Source: Roseococcus thiosulfatophilus
GTDB taxonomy: Bacteria; Pseudomonadota; Alphaproteobacteria; Acetobacterales; Acetobacteraceae
NCBI RefSeq assembly: GCF_017311575.1
Contig: NZ_JAFFQY010000004.1
Location: 83,776 to 147,775, forward strand
Direction of reading: 5' to 3'
DNA length: 64,000 bases
The position numbers were made by a program, and so were the translations under genes. The notes below the pieces were generated by a model. That model did not search any database. It saw nothing but the letters and a program-made list of their open reading frames with translations, and was not told where the DNA came from. Below are positions 1 to 9,955 of the stretch, piece by piece (position 1 is the stretch's first letter; the number at the start of each line of letters is the position of its first letter).

Positions 1-668
1 GCCGCGTCTGGACCGACACGGACCCGGACCGCACCGGCATTCCCGCCTGCGTCTTCGAGGAGGGCTTCGGCTTCGAGCGCTTCGCGGAATATGTGCTGGA
101 CGTGCCCATGTATTTCGTGGCGCGCGATGGTGTGCTGCACGACGTGGCCGGCGCTTCCTTCCGCGACTTCATGGCGGGCCGCTTGCAGGCCCTCGCCGGC
201 ATCCCCGCCACCATGGGCGATGTGGCGGACCATGTGACCACCGTCTTCACCGAGGTCCGCCTGAAGCGCTTCCTGGAAATGCGCGGCGCCGATTCCGGCA
301 GCGCCGCCATGATCCTGGCCAAGCCCGCCTTCTGGGTGGGGCTGCTCTATGACGACGCGTCCCAGAAGGCCGCGCGCGCGCTGACCCGCAGCTGGACGCT
401 GGACGAGGTCATGGCCATGCGCGCCGAGGTGCCGCAGCAGGCCCTCCAGGCGCGCATCGCGGGGCGCGAATTGCGTGACGTGGCGCGGGAGGTGCTGGCC
501 ATCAGCGCCGACGGGCTGCGCGCGCGCGGCCTGGGCGAGGAAGCCTATCTCGCGCCGCTCTGGGAAATTGCGGAAAGCGGGATGACGCAGGCGGACCGCG
601 TCCTCCAGCTCTACCACGGGCCCTGGGCGGGTGATGCCGCCCAGGCCCTCAGCTTCTGCGAGATGTGA
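1..668 (+). CDS. gshA: Glutamate--cysteine ligase, C-terminal part (5' end outside window)
   Basis: The reading frame is open from base 3 and gives 221 residues before TGA. The gene therefore starts upstream of the window. The segment FEEGFGFERFAEYVLDVPMYF and the ending with WEIAESG, TQADRVLQLYHGPW match the C-terminal half of the plant/alphaproteobacterial class of glutamate-cysteine ligases, which make gamma-glutamylcysteine, the first step of cytosolic glutathione synthesis. The catalytic N-terminal region is not visible. coaBC follows within a few bases, so the two are probably cotranscribed. The family call rests on the C-terminal half alone. Confidence 0.85.
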   Translation, partial: RVWTDTDPDRTGIPACVFEEGFGFERFAEYVLDVPMYFVARDGVLHDVAGASFRDFMAGRLQALAGIPATMGDVADHVTTVFTEVRLKRFLEMRGADSGSAAMILAKPAFWVGLLYDDASQKAARALTRSWTLDEVMAMRAEVPQQALQARIAGRELRDVAREVLAISADGLRARGLGEEAYLAPLWEIAESGMTQADRVLQLYHGPWAGDAAQALSFCEM

Positions 669-670
669 CC

Positions 671-1852
671 ATGCTGCACGGCCGCCGGATCCTGCTGATC
701 GTCTCGGGCAGCGTGGCGGGGTTCAAGGCGCTGATGCTGGCGCGGCTGCTGCGTGCGGAGGGGGCGACGGTGCGCGCGGTGCTGACCTCGGCCGGGGCGC
801 GTTTCGTCACGAAGGAAAGCCTCGCCGCCATCACGGGCGAGACGGTGCAGGATGACCTCTGGGCCGCCGAGGCCGAGATCGGCCATATCCGCCTGGCACG
901 CTGGGCGGAGGTGGTGGCGGTGGTGCCAGCCTCCGCCAACCGTCTCGCGCAGATGGCGCATGGGCTGGCGGATGATCTGGCCGGGTGCGTCCTGCTCGCG
1001 ACCCGCGCGCCGGTGCTGGTCGCACCCGCCATGAACCCCGCCATGTGGGAGCACGCTGCCACGCGCGCGAATGTGGCGCTGCTGGCGTCACGCGGCGTGC
1101 GCTTCGCCGGGCCGGTGGAGGGTGCCATGGCCGAGCCGGAGAGCGGCGCGGGGCGGCTGATGGAGCCCGACGCGATCCTCGCTGAAATCCGGGCCGTGCT
1201 GTCGGGCGGGCCTTTGAACGGCCGCCATGTGCTCGTCACCAGCGGACCGACGCATGAGCCGATTGATCCCGTGCGCTACATCGCCAACCGCAGCAGCGGG
1301 AAGCAGGGGCACGCCATCGCGGCGGCGCTGGCCCGGCTGGGCGCGCGCGTCACGCTGGTCAGCGGCCCGGTGCAGGTGCCGGACCCCGCAGGCGTGCAGG
1401 TGGTGCGCGTGCAGACGGCGCGCGAGATGCTGGCGGCGTGCGAGGCCGCACTCCCCGCCGATGCCGCCATCTGCGCCGCCGCTGTCGCCGATTGGCGCGT
1501 GGCCGCCGAGGCCGGGCAGAAGATGAAGAAGGAACCGGGTGCGGAGGCGCCGACGCTCGCCATGGCGCTGAACCCCGACATCCTCGCCACGCTCTCGCGC
1601 CATGCCAGCCGTCCGCGCCTGGTGGTGGGCTTCGCCGCGGAGACGGAGAAGGTGGTGCAGCACGCGCGCGAGAAGCTGGCGCGGAAGGGCTGTGATTGGA
1701 TCGTGGCCAATGACGTCTCGGGCGATGTGATGGGGGGGGCGGAGAACGCCGTGCACCTCGTCACCGCCTCGGGCGTCGAGGATTGGCCGCGCGCGCCCAA
1801 GGAGGAGGTGGCGGCGCGCCTCGCCGCGCGCGTGGCGGAGGCGCTGGCATGA
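671..1852 (+). CDS. coaBC: Bifunctional phosphopantothenoylcysteine decarboxylase / phosphopantothenate--cysteine ligase
   Basis: CoaBC couples cysteine to 4'-phosphopantothenate and decarboxylates the product, two consecutive steps of coenzyme A synthesis. The N-terminal FMN decarboxylase half (about residues 1-180) has the GSVAGFK flavin loop, the HIRLARWA segment with the catalytic His, and [10 protein letters not shown]. The C-terminal ligase half starts near [15 protein letters not shown] and carries the NRSSGKQG nucleotide loop and the KMKK lysines. The cysteine usually found in the ACGDxGxGR substrate clamp is not present; the aligned stretch reads AEPESGAGR, a form I recall from other alphaproteobacteria. 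I prefer ATG at 671 because GCGAG lies 8 nt upstream; GTG at 665 overlapping the gshA stop is the alternative. The stop overlaps the dut start. Confidence 0.95.
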   Translation: MLHGRRILLIVSGSVAGFKALMLARLLRAEGATVRAVLTSAGARFVTKESLAAITGETVQDDLWAAEAEIGHIRLARWAEVVAVVPASANRLAQMAHGLADDLAGCVLLATRAPVLVAPAMNPAMWEHAATRANVALLASRGVRFAGPVEGAMAEPESGAGRLMEPDAILAEIRAVLSGGPLNGRHVLVTSGPTHEPIDPVRYIANRSSGKQGHAIAAALARLGARVTLVSGPVQVPDPAGVQVVRVQTAREMLAACEAALPADAAICAAAVADWRVAAEAGQKMKKEPGAEAPTLAMALNPDILATLSRHASRPRLVVGFAAETEKVVQHAREKLARKGCDWIVANDVSGDVMGGAENAVHLVTASGVEDWPRAPKEEVAARLAARVAEALA

Positions 1853-2283
1853 TCCGCGTTTTGGTGCAGCGCCTGCCGCATGGCGCCGACCTGCCGCTGC
1901 CCGCCTATGCCACCGAGGGCGCGGCGGGCATGGACCTGCTGGCCGCGCGCGACATGGTGCTGCCGCCCGGCGGTCGCGCCTTGGTGCCGACCGGCATCGC
2001 GGTCGCGCTGCCCGAGGGCCATGAGATGCAGGTGCGCCCGCGCTCCGGCCTCGCGCTCAAGCATGGCGTGACGGTGCTGAACGCGCCCGGCACGGTGGAC
2101 GCGGATTATCGCGGCGAGGTGGGCGTCATCCTGCTCAACACCGGGGACGCCCCCTTCGCCATCGCGCGCGGCGACCGCATCGCCCAGGCCGTCTTCGCGC
2201 CCGTGACGCGCGCCGGCTTCGAGGAGGTGGTGGTGCTGCCCGAGACGCGGCGAGGCGCCTGCGGCTTCGGTTCCACGGGCTGA
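1849..2283 (+). CDS. dut: Deoxyuridine 5'-triphosphate nucleotidohydrolase (dUTPase)
   Basis: This is a 144-residue trimeric dUTPase that hydrolyses dUTP to dUMP and diphosphate, keeping uracil out of DNA and supplying dUMP for thymidylate synthesis. The five family motifs are in order: [33 protein letters not shown], and the C-terminal arm [11 protein letters not shown]. The arm normally reads RGxGGFGSTG, so one glycine is replaced by cysteine. ATG at 1849 overlaps the coaBC stop (ATGA), which indicates translational coupling. A longer in-frame ORF from 1783 would sit inside coaBC and adds nothing family-like, so it was rejected. Confidence 0.96.
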   Translation: MIRVLVQRLPHGADLPLPAYATEGAAGMDLLAARDMVLPPGGRALVPTGIAVALPEGHEMQVRPRSGLALKHGVTVLNAPGTVDADYRGEVGVILLNTGDAPFAIARGDRIAQAVFAPVTRAGFEEVVVLPETRRGACGFGSTG

Positions 2284-2301
2284 CACCCCATATCCGCCGC
2301 C

Positions 2302-3102
2302 ATGGACCTCGATTTCACCGAAGACGAACTCCAGCGCTACTCGCGGCACATCCTGCTGCGCGAGGTGGGCGCCATCGGCCAGGCGAAGCTGCGGGCGGCG
2401 CGGGTGCTGATCGTGGGGGCGGGCGGGCTCGGCTCGCCGCTGGCCCTGTATCTGGCGGCGGCCGGCGTGGGCACGCTGGGGCTGGTGGACCATGACGTTC
2501 TGGAGCTTTCCAACCTGCAGCGGCAGGTGGCGCACGCCACCGCGCGGGTGGGCCAGCGGAAGGTGGACAGCGCGGCGGAGGCGCTGCGGGGCCTGAACCC
2601 CGAGGTGAAGCTGGAACTCCATCCCCGCCGCATGGACGCCGCGGCGGCGCGCGAACTGATCCCGCAATACGACGTGATCTGCGACGGCACCGACAACTTC
2701 CCCACGCGCTTCCTGCTGGGCGATGCCTGCCATCTGCTGGGCAAGCCGCTGGTGAGCGCGGCCGTGCTGCGCTTCGAGGGCCAGCTTTCGGTGTTCCGCG
2801 CGCATGAGGGGGCGCCGCACCCCTGCCACCGCTGCCTGAACCCCGAACCCCCGCCGCCCGGCCTCGTGCCCTCCTGCTCGGAGGCCGGCGTGCTCGGCGC
2901 GGTGGTGGGCGTGATGGGCACCTTGCAGGCCACCGAGGTGCTGAAACTGGTCATGGGCATCGGCGAGGGCATGTCCGGCCGCCTGCTGCTGTGGGACGCG
3001 CTGGATGCGCGCTTCCGCACCGTGCGCCTGCGGCGCGACCCGGCCTGCGCGCTGTGCGGCGAGCACGCCACCATCCATGACCTTTCGGCGCATCCGGGAT
3101 GA
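2302..3102 (+). CDS. moeB: Molybdopterin-synthase adenylyltransferase MoeB/ThiF/HesA family
   Basis: An E1-like enzyme of 266 residues that adenylates the C-terminal glycine of a ubiquitin-like sulfur carrier (MoaD, possibly ThiS). Visible features are the VGAGGLGSP nucleotide loop near residues 38-46, the catalytic DGTDNF near 129-134, two zinc-binding cysteine pairs (CHRC at 175-178 and CALC at 249-252), and the conserved Cys192 in SCSEAGVLG. There is no rhodanese domain, so it is the short MoeB form. The molybdenum hydroxylase encoded further along needs molybdopterin. MoeB, ThiF and HesA cannot be separated on these motifs alone. The stop overlaps the next start. Confidence 0.88.
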   Translation: MDLDFTEDELQRYSRHILLREVGAIGQAKLRAARVLIVGAGGLGSPLALYLAAAGVGTLGLVDHDVLELSNLQRQVAHATARVGQRKVDSAAEALRGLNPEVKLELHPRRMDAAAARELIPQYDVICDGTDNFPTRFLLGDACHLLGKPLVSAAVLRFEGQLSVFRAHEGAPHPCHRCLNPEPPPPGLVPSCSEAGVLGAVVGVMGTLQATEVLKLVMGIGEGMSGRLLLWDALDARFRTVRLRRDPACALCGEHATIHDLSAHPG

Positions 3103-3488
3103 GCGCGCCCCCTATCCAGACAAGCTTGGGCGTGCTGCTGATCTCGGGCGGGCATGAGCGCGCGCATTACGCGCTGATGACCGCCACCGCCGCCGCCGCC
3201 ATCGGGCGCGAGGTGACGCTCTTCGCCACCAATGCCGGCTGCCGCGCGCTGCTGGCCGATAACCCCTTGTTGCTCGATGCGCGCGAGGAGAGGCTGGCCG
3301 CCGCCGGCATCGCCACCCTCGCCGAATTGCTGGAGGCCGCCGAAGCCTTGTCCCTGCGCCGCATCGCCTGCGAGGCCGGGCTGCGCGCCGAGGGCCTGCA
3401 CGAGGCGCCGCTCGCACCCGGCGTGGAGGTGGCGGGCCTCGTCACCTTCCTGAACGCCGTGGGCGCCGGCCAGGTGGTGACACTGTAA
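3099..3488 (+). CDS. DsrE family protein
   Basis: A 129-residue protein with the DsrE/F-like alpha-beta fold: an N-terminal strand GVLLISGG, then HERAHYALMTATAAAAIG, a central strand VTLFATNAGC, and a C-terminal VAGLVTFLNAVGAGQVVTL. Related proteins are small sulfur-relay or sulfur-carrier components. Cys-containing positions (NAGCRAL, RIACEAG) could carry sulfur, but I see no clear match to the active-site Cys motif of TusD/DsrE. The ATG overlaps the moeB stop (ATGA). Next to a sulfur-carrier activating enzyme, a role in sulfur handling is a reasonable inference. The substrate is unknown. Confidence 0.72.
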   Translation: MSAPPIQTSLGVLLISGGHERAHYALMTATAAAAIGREVTLFATNAGCRALLADNPLLLDAREERLAAAGIATLAELLEAAEALSLRRIACEAGLRAEGLHEAPLAPGVEVAGLVTFLNAVGAGQVVTL

Positions 3489-3558
3489 TCCGAGGCTTGC
3501 ACCCCCACCGGCCGATGCGGCAGCCTTGCCGCAACGGAACCCACCGGGGGGTGACAAC

Positions 3559-4469
<911 letters not shown>

Positions 4470-4473
<4 letters not shown>

Positions 4474-5774
4474 GGGGCCTCGACCCCCAGGCGGCGCTCA
4501 AGGACATGCTGCTGGCCGGGCTCGTGGCGCTCGGCCTCTTCGCGCCGCTGGTGGGGCTCAGGACGGATGTGGCGCCCACCGGCGCCTTGTTCATCCGCAC
4601 GCGCTGGACGGATGTGGCCATCATTGTGGGCCTCGTCATGGCGGGGCGTCTGGCCATGCACATCTTCCTCGCGCGGCGCGAGGCGCGGGCGGCCATGGCG
4701 GATTTGTCCAAGCCCGGCCGCTTCGCCACCCAGGCGGCTTGGCTCGCGCGCATCCTGGGGCCGGTGCTGCTGGGCGTGGCACTCCTGCTGCCGGCCATTC
4801 CCGGCGTGGGCCGCTATGAGCTGGATCTCGGCATCCTGGTGCTGACCTACATCATGCTGGGCTGGGGGCTGAATATCGTGGTGGGCCTGGCGGGCCTGCT
4901 CGACCTCGGCTACGTCGCCTTCTACGCGGTCGGCGCCTATTCCTATGCGCTGCTGGCGCAGTATTTCGGCTTCTCCTTCTGGCTCTGCCTGCCGCTGGCG
5001 GGCATCCTCTCGGCCTTCTGGGGCATCCTGCTGGGCTTTCCCGTGCTGCGGCTGCGGGGCGACTACCTGGCGATCGTCACACTCGCCTTTGGCGAGATCA
5101 TCCGCATCGTGCTGCTGAACTGGGTTTCGCTGACGGGTGGGTCGAACGGCATCTCCGGCATTCCGCGCCCCTCCTTCTTCGGCCTGCCCTTTTCCATGGA
5201 GGGCGGCCCCGGCACCTTCGCGGGCTTCTTCGGCATCGAGCCCTCGCCGGTGCACCGCGTGATCTTCCTGTATTACCTGATCCTGGCGCTGGCCATGCTG
5301 ACCAACTGGGTCTCGGTGCGGCTGCGCCGGCAGCCCTTGGGCCGCGCATGGGAGGCGATGCGCGAGGACGAGATCGCCTGCCGCAGCCTCGGCATCAACA
5401 TCCGCAACACGAAGCTCTCGGCCTTCATGATTGGCGCCATGTTCGGCGGCTTCGCCGGCGCCTTCTTCGCCACGCGCCAGGGCTTCATCAGCCCGGAGAG
5501 CTTCACCTTCATCGAGAGCGCCATCATCCTCGCCATCGTGGTGCTGGGCGGGCTGGGCAGCCAGATCGGCGTCGCCATCGCGGCCATCGTGATGATCGGC
5601 GGCTTCGAGCTGTTCCGGGACCTGGAGGAATGGCGGATGCTGGTCTTCGGCGCGGCGATGGTGCTGATCATGGTCTGGCGCCCCCGTGGCCTCGTCGGCA
5701 GCCGCCAGCCCACGGTGGTGCTGCGCGAGCGCCGCCGCATCGGCAGCGAGCATGTGGCCGAGGGCCGCGGCTGA
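4470..5774 (+). CDS. livM: Branched-chain amino acid ABC transporter permease LivM
   Basis: Second membrane subunit of the HAAT importer, 434 residues. An N-terminal extension of about 110 residues with three probable membrane helices precedes the conserved core. The core is recognised by [45 protein letters not shown], the coupling loop [19 protein letters not shown], and [20 protein letters not shown]. The start ATG overlaps the livH stop (ATGA), and the TGA overlaps the livG start by one base, so the cassette is translationally coupled. The substrate cannot be read from the permease; the family handles branched-chain amino acids, other amino acids, amides or aromatic acids. Confidence 0.95.
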
Positions 5775-6613
5775 TGGCGCAACCCATCCTGGAGGTGGAC
5801 GCGCTCTCCATGCGCTTCGGCGGGCTGAAGGCGGTGGACGAGGTGAGCTTCACCGCGCGCGCCGGCGACATCACCGCCGTCATCGGCCCCAACGGCGCGG
5901 GCAAGACCACGGTGTTCAACTGCATCACGGGCTTCTACCGCCCCACCGCCGGCCGGCTGCTGCTGCACCGGGAGGGCCGCGCCACCGAGTTGCAGAAGCT
6001 CCAGGGCCACGACATCGCGCGCGCGGGCATCGCGCGCACCTTCCAGAACATCCGCCTCTTTCCCGGCATGACGGCGCTGGAGAACCTGCTGGTGGCGCAG
6101 CACCGGGCGCTGATGCGCGCCTCGGGCTTCGCCATCGGGGCGGTGCTGGGCCTTTCGCGCTATCCGGCGGCGGAGCGTGGCGCCATCGCGCGCGCCACGC
6201 GCTGGCTGGAGGCGACGGGCCTGATCGAGCGCGCGGACGACCCCGCGGGCGCGCTGCCCTACGGCCAGCAGCGGCGGCTGGAGATCGCGCGGGCCATGTG
6301 CACCTCGCCCCTGCTGCTCTGCCTCGACGAGCCCGCGGCGGGGCTGAACCCGCGCGAATCCGTGGACCTCGCCCGCCTGCTGCGCGCCATCCGCGATGGC
6401 GCGGCTGCCGAGGGCGAGCCGCCCTGTTCCCTGCTGCTGATCGAGCACGACATGGGCGTGGTCATGGGCATTTCCGACCGCGTGGTGGTGCTGGACCATG
6501 GCAAGAAGATCGCGGACGGCACGCCCGCCGAGGTGCGCGCCGACCCGCGCGTCATCGCGGCCTATCTGGGCGAGGGGGAGGAGGACGAAGCCCCCTCCGA
6601 GGCCACGCCATGA
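5774..6613 (+). CDS. livG: Branched-chain amino acid ABC transporter ATP-binding protein LivG
   Basis: Cytoplasmic ATPase subunit, 279 residues. Walker A GPNGAGKTT is at 38-46, the Q-loop FQNIRLFPGMTALEN near 90-104, the LivG-type signature LPYGQQRRLEIAR at 161-173, Walker B LLCLDEPAAGLNP at 181-193, and the switch histidine in LLIEHDMGVVMGI. The ALPYGQQ variant of the LSGGQ signature is typical of LivG rather than LivF. Its start shares a base with the livM stop and its stop overlaps the livF ATG. The C-terminal tail GEGEEDEAPSEATP is acidic and probably disordered. Confidence 0.95.
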   Translation: MAQPILEVDALSMRFGGLKAVDEVSFTARAGDITAVIGPNGAGKTTVFNCITGFYRPTAGRLLLHREGRATELQKLQGHDIARAGIARTFQNIRLFPGMTALENLLVAQHRALMRASGFAIGAVLGLSRYPAAERGAIARATRWLEATGLIERADDPAGALPYGQQRRLEIARAMCTSPLLLCLDEPAAGLNPRESVDLARLLRAIRDGAAAEGEPPCSLLLIEHDMGVVMGISDRVVVLDHGKKIADGTPAEVRADPRVIAAYLGEGEEDEAPSEATP

Positions 6614-7320
6614 CCATGCTGCACCTGGACAATGTCACCGCCGGCTATGGCGCGGTGCAGGCGCTGAAGGGCGTGACCATCGAGGTCCATCCCGGCGAGA
6701 TCGTGACGCTGATCGGCGCGAACGGCGCGGGCAAGTCCACCCTGCTGATGACGCTCTGCGGCGACCCGCGCGCGCGCTCGGGCCGCATCAGCTTCGAGGG
6801 GCGGGACATCACGCAGATGCCCACCCACGAGATCATGCAGTTGGGCCTCGCCCAGGCGCCGGAGGGGCGGCGCATCTTCCCGCGCATGACGGTTCGGGAA
6901 AACCTGCTGATCGGCGCGCAGGTGGCTGGCCATGACCCGGGGCCGGAGCTGGAGCGTGTCTTCGCCATCTTCCCGCGCCTGCACGAACGCCAGGCGCAGC
7001 GCGGCGGCACGCTTTCGGGCGGGGAGCAGCAGATGCTCGCCATCGGCCGCGCGCTGATGTCGCGCCCGCGCCTGCTGCTGCTGGACGAGCCTTCGCTCGG
7101 CCTCGCCCCCCTCATCGTGCGGATGATCTTCGACACCATCCGCCGCCTGAACGCGGAGGAAGGGCTGACGGTGCTGCTGGTGGAGCAGAACGCCAACCAG
7201 GCGCTGCGCCTGGCCCATCGCGGCTATGTGCTCGTCACCGGCCAGATCACCATGGCGGGGACGGGCGCGGAATTGCTGGCGCGGCCGGAGGTGCGGGAGG
7301 CCTATCTGGGCGGGCATTAG
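6610..7320 (+). CDS. livF: Branched-chain amino acid ABC transporter ATP-binding protein LivF
   Basis: Second ATPase of the importer, 236 residues. Walker A IGANGAGKST is near 35-44, the LivF hallmark APEGRRIFPRMTVRENL follows at about 83-99, then the signature TLSGGEQQMLAIGRALM near 134-150 and Walker B LLLLDEPSLGLAP near 156-168. The switch region reads LLVEQNANQAL, as usual for LivF. The start overlaps the livG stop; a second ATG two codons later (6616) is an alternative. The gene ends TAG and a palindromic repeat copy lies 15 bases further on. Confidence 0.95.
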   Translation: MTMLHLDNVTAGYGAVQALKGVTIEVHPGEIVTLIGANGAGKSTLLMTLCGDPRARSGRISFEGRDITQMPTHEIMQLGLAQAPEGRRIFPRMTVRENLLIGAQVAGHDPGPELERVFAIFPRLHERQAQRGGTLSGGEQQMLAIGRALMSRPRLLLLDEPSLGLAPLIVRMIFDTIRRLNAEEGLTVLLVEQNANQALRLAHRGYVLVTGQITMAGTGAELLARPEVREAYLGGH

Positions 7321-7335
7321 CTTTTGTTGGGCAGG

Positions 7336-7375
7336 GCGATTCACCGCTCCGGCGATTCCGCCTGCGCGGATCGCG
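7336..7375 (+). repeat. Short palindromic repeat copy downstream of livF
   Basis: Left arm GCGAT, TCA, CCGC, TCC, GGCG pairs with right arm CCGCC, TGCG, CGGATCGC. This is the same imperfect palindrome seen at 25261-25486, 35917-35966 and 55936-55986. It lies between livF and the binding-protein gene, both on the plus strand. It could attenuate read-through or protect the upstream mRNA, as REP-like sequences do. This copy lacks the terminal TAG seen in others. Confidence 0.6.
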
Positions 7376-7460
7376 CTCCAGAAGCTTTCCTGTTCCCCCG
7401 CGTGCCGCGCTTCGACTAGCCTTTTCCCACGGCCGTCACGGCCCCATCCAGGAGGAAAGA

Positions 7461-8576
7461 ATGTTCAACAGACGTGTCCTGCTCGGCGCCACGGGGGCCG
7501 CCGCGCTCTCGGCGCCCTCCCTCGTCCAGGCGCAGTCCGGCCCCATCCGCGTGGCCTCGGTCGGCCCCATGACGGGCCAGTATGCCGCCTTCGGCACGCA
7601 GCTTCGCATCGGCGCGGAGGCCGCGGTGGCCGACCTGAACGCGGCCGGCGGCGTGATGGGCCGGCAGCTGGCGCTGGAAATCGGCGATGATGCCTGCGAC
7701 CCGCGCCAGGCGGTGAGCGTGGCGAACCAGCTCGCCTCGCGCCGCGTGCGTTTCATCGCGGGGCATTTCTGCTCCGGCTCCTCCATCCCCGCGCGCGACG
7801 TCTATGCGGAGGAGGGCGTGCTGATGATGAGCCCCGCCTCCACCAACCCGCGCTTCACCGAGGAAGGCAAGTGGAACACCTTCCGCGTCTGTGGCCGCGA
7901 CGACCAGCAGGGCCAGGTGGCCGGCACGCATATCGCGCGACAGATGGGCGACCAGCGTGTCGCCATCCTGCACGACAACTCCGCCTATGGCCGTGGCCTC
8001 GCGGAGGAGACGAAGAAGGCGATGAACGCCGCCGGCAAGCAGGAGGAGATCTTCGCCGCCTATACGCCCGGTGAGCGCGACTACAACGCCATCGTCTCCC
8101 GCCTGCAGGCGGCGAACATCCAGGTGCTCTACATCGGCGGCTACCACACCGAGAGCGGGCTGATCCTGCGCCAGGCGCGCGAGCGCGGGCTGAACCTGAC
8201 GCTCATCGGCGGCGATGCGCTGGTGACGAACGAGTTCTGGCAGATCGCGGGCCCGGCGGGCGAGGGCACGCTGATGACCTTCGCCTCCGACCCCCGCCGG
8301 CGCCCCACGGCGGCAGAGGTCGTGGCCCGCTTCCGCGCCCGCAATGTGGATCCGGAGGGCTACGTCCTCTACACCTACGCCGCCTTGCAGATCTGGGCCG
8401 CGGCCATGGCGCGCACCAATGCCGATGACCCGCGCCGTATCGCCGCCACGCTGAAGTCGGGCGGGCCGTGGCAGTCGGTGCTGGGGCCCATCAGCTTCAC
8501 CGACAAGGGCGACCCGACCGAGCCCGACTACGTCTTCTACCGCTGGAACAACGGGGCCTACGCGGAGATCAGCTGA
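7461..8576 (+). CDS. ABC transporter substrate-binding protein, LivK/Peripla_BP_6 type
   Basis: Periplasmic receptor for the adjacent livHMGF, 371 residues. A signal peptide of about 24 residues ends in LVQAQ. The mature protein opens with the family strand IRVASVGPMTGQYAAFG, and Cys79 and Cys104 (DDACDP, GHFCSGSS) correspond to the conserved disulfide of LivJ/LivK. The segment NTFRVCGRDDQQG and the strand RVAILHDNSAYGRGLAEE are also typical. AGGAGG lies 6-11 nt before the ATG. The ligand is probably a branched-chain or other hydrophobic amino acid, inferred from family and context. Genome-wide, receptors of this type also bind amides and aromatic acids. Confidence 0.92.
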   Translation: MFNRRVLLGATGAAALSAPSLVQAQSGPIRVASVGPMTGQYAAFGTQLRIGAEAAVADLNAAGGVMGRQLALEIGDDACDPRQAVSVANQLASRRVRFIAGHFCSGSSIPARDVYAEEGVLMMSPASTNPRFTEEGKWNTFRVCGRDDQQGQVAGTHIARQMGDQRVAILHDNSAYGRGLAEETKKAMNAAGKQEEIFAAYTPGERDYNAIVSRLQAANIQVLYIGGYHTESGLILRQARERGLNLTLIGGDALVTNEFWQIAGPAGEGTLMTFASDPRRRPTAAEVVARFRARNVDPEGYVLYTYAALQIWAAAMARTNADDPRRIAATLKSGGPWQSVLGPISFTDKGDPTEPDYVFYRWNNGAYAEIS

Positions 8577-8600
8577 CCTCCGCGCGGCAAGACAGGGGCT

Positions 8601-9914
8601 TCAGAACCCCGCCGTCAGCCGCAGCCCCAGCAGCATCGCGTCCGGCAGGGCGCGCGTGGGGCTGCGGCGGGCGTCGGGCTCGCCGGCGGCGGGGTTGAAC
8701 ATGGCCTGCACGAAGGGCCGCACGGCGAAGCGGTCCTCGATGACCGAGAGGTTGTAGTTCACCTCCAGCACCGTCTCGTGGCTGCGCACGGGGCGGTCCT
8801 CGCCGAAGGCGATCAGGTCGCGGTCCAGGCGGCGTGAGCGCGCGCCGATCCGCGCGTGCGAGACGCCGACCGAGAGCGTGTCCGCCTCGCGGCCGAAGGG
8901 GCCGCTCCAGGCCAGGCCCGCATCCAGTTGCAGCGACACGGCGTTGCGGTCGCCGGGCTGGGCGAAGCCGCGCGCGAAGACCGCCACGTGCTGCCCCTCC
9001 CCGCGCCAGACCACCGCCTCGGCCACGGCATAGCCGCCGTAATTGCCCGCGATGCGCCGGGGCTGGCCGCTGCTGGCGGGGTCGGCGAGCGAGAGGCCCA
9101 TGTCGTCCCGCCGCACATCGTCGAAGCGCGCGGAGTGGTACCAGCCGCCCAGCTTCACCGTCCAGGGGCGCGGGGTGTGCGCCTCGGGCGCGCTGCCGCC
9201 GGTGACCGCCTCCGCGATCACGAAGGCGCCGCCGCGCGTGCTGAAGTTCAGCCCGTGGCGGTTGTGGCGCTGCGGGTCCGCATCCGCGAGGTACCGCCCG
9301 CCCGGATCACCCGAGAAGAGGCCGATGCGGAAGCCCGTCGCCTCCTCCGGGTCGCCCAGCGCCAGGCGCAGGCCGGGTGTGGCCAGCGGATAGGCCGGCC
9401 CGCCCGAGGGCAGCGCGCCCGCCAGCGCCACCGGCCAGCCGAAGGTGCCGTTGACCAAATGCTCGGCCGCGCTGGCGGTGGCGAATTCGCTGTCGGCGGC
9501 GAGTTGGCCGAAGCGGAAGGAGCCGTGGCCGAAGAGGTCCCGCTCCAGCCAGAGTTCGAACAGGCGGAAGGTGGTCAGCGCCTCGATGTTGCTGGCGGGT
9601 GCGAGGCTGCCCACGCGGTCCAGCGTGGGCTGGCGGCCCCATATGCCCATGGCGCTGGCATGGCCGCGCCAGCCATCCAGCCCGGCGAGCGTGCCGAAAT
9701 CGGCCGTCAGGCCAAGCCGCACCTGGCCCACGGCCGAGACGCCGCGCCGCACGCCGCCGGTGGCGACGCCCACCGTGTCCAGCGTGCCCTGCACGCTGGC
9801 GCAAAGGCCGGGGGTGAGGGCCAGGCCCTCCTCGCAGCCATTGTCGCCATGGGCATGGGCGGGTGAGGAGAGCAGCAGCGGCGCAAGCAGCGCGGCAGGG
9901 AGAAGGTGGCGCAT
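8601..9914 (-). CDS. OprB-family outer-membrane porin
   Basis: An outer-membrane beta-barrel of 437 residues. The signal peptide LLPAALLAPLLLSSPAHA is followed by a mature start HGDNGCEEG with Cys and His. Alternating short strands, the OprB-like segment FRLFELWLERDLFGHGSFRFGQ and the C-terminal phenylalanine after RLTAGF indicate an OprB-type (carbohydrate-selective) porin. ATG at 9914 is used; a TTG immediately upstream is in frame. The gene stands alone, convergent with the liv receptor, and a Zur-box-like palindrome lies 17 nt upstream of the start. That points to induction under zinc shortage rather than to a sugar role. The transported solute is not established. Confidence 0.82.
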   Translation of the reverse strand: MRHLLPAALLAPLLLSSPAHAHGDNGCEEGLALTPGLCASVQGTLDTVGVATGGVRRGVSAVGQVRLGLTADFGTLAGLDGWRGHASAMGIWGRQPTLDRVGSLAPASNIEALTTFRLFELWLERDLFGHGSFRFGQLAADSEFATASAAEHLVNGTFGWPVALAGALPSGGPAYPLATPGLRLALGDPEEATGFRIGLFSGDPGGRYLADADPQRHNRHGLNFSTRGGAFVIAEAVTGGSAPEAHTPRPWTVKLGGWYHSARFDDVRRDDMGLSLADPASSGQPRRIAGNYGGYAVAEAVVWRGEGQHVAVFARGFAQPGDRNAVSLQLDAGLAWSGPFGREADTLSVGVSHARIGARSRRLDRDLIAFGEDRPVRSHETVLEVNYNLSVIEDRFAVRPFVQAMFNPAAGEPDARRSPTRALPDAMLLGLRLTAGF

Positions 9915-9930
9915 CAAGGATTCCGCAGGT

Positions 9931-9955
9931 GATAATGTTATTTTATAACAGTATC
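9931..9955. promoter_or_regulatory. Zur-box-like palindromic operator
   Basis: Arms GATAATGTTAT and ATAACAGTATC flank a TTT centre; 10 of 11 arm positions are complementary. The core TGTTAT-N3-ATAACA has the same letters and spacing as the enterobacterial Zur consensus (ATGTTAT, three bases, ATAACAT). The site is AT-rich in a GC-rich genome, sits just upstream of the porin start, and overlaps the stop codon of the upstream permease gene. It is most likely a repressor site of the Fur/Zur superfamily controlling the porin. The assignment to Zur is by resemblance only. Confidence 0.65.

Noticed and set aside
1276..3093. 605-codon minus-strand frame
   Set aside because: Antisense to coaBC, dut and moeB, which are all clear.
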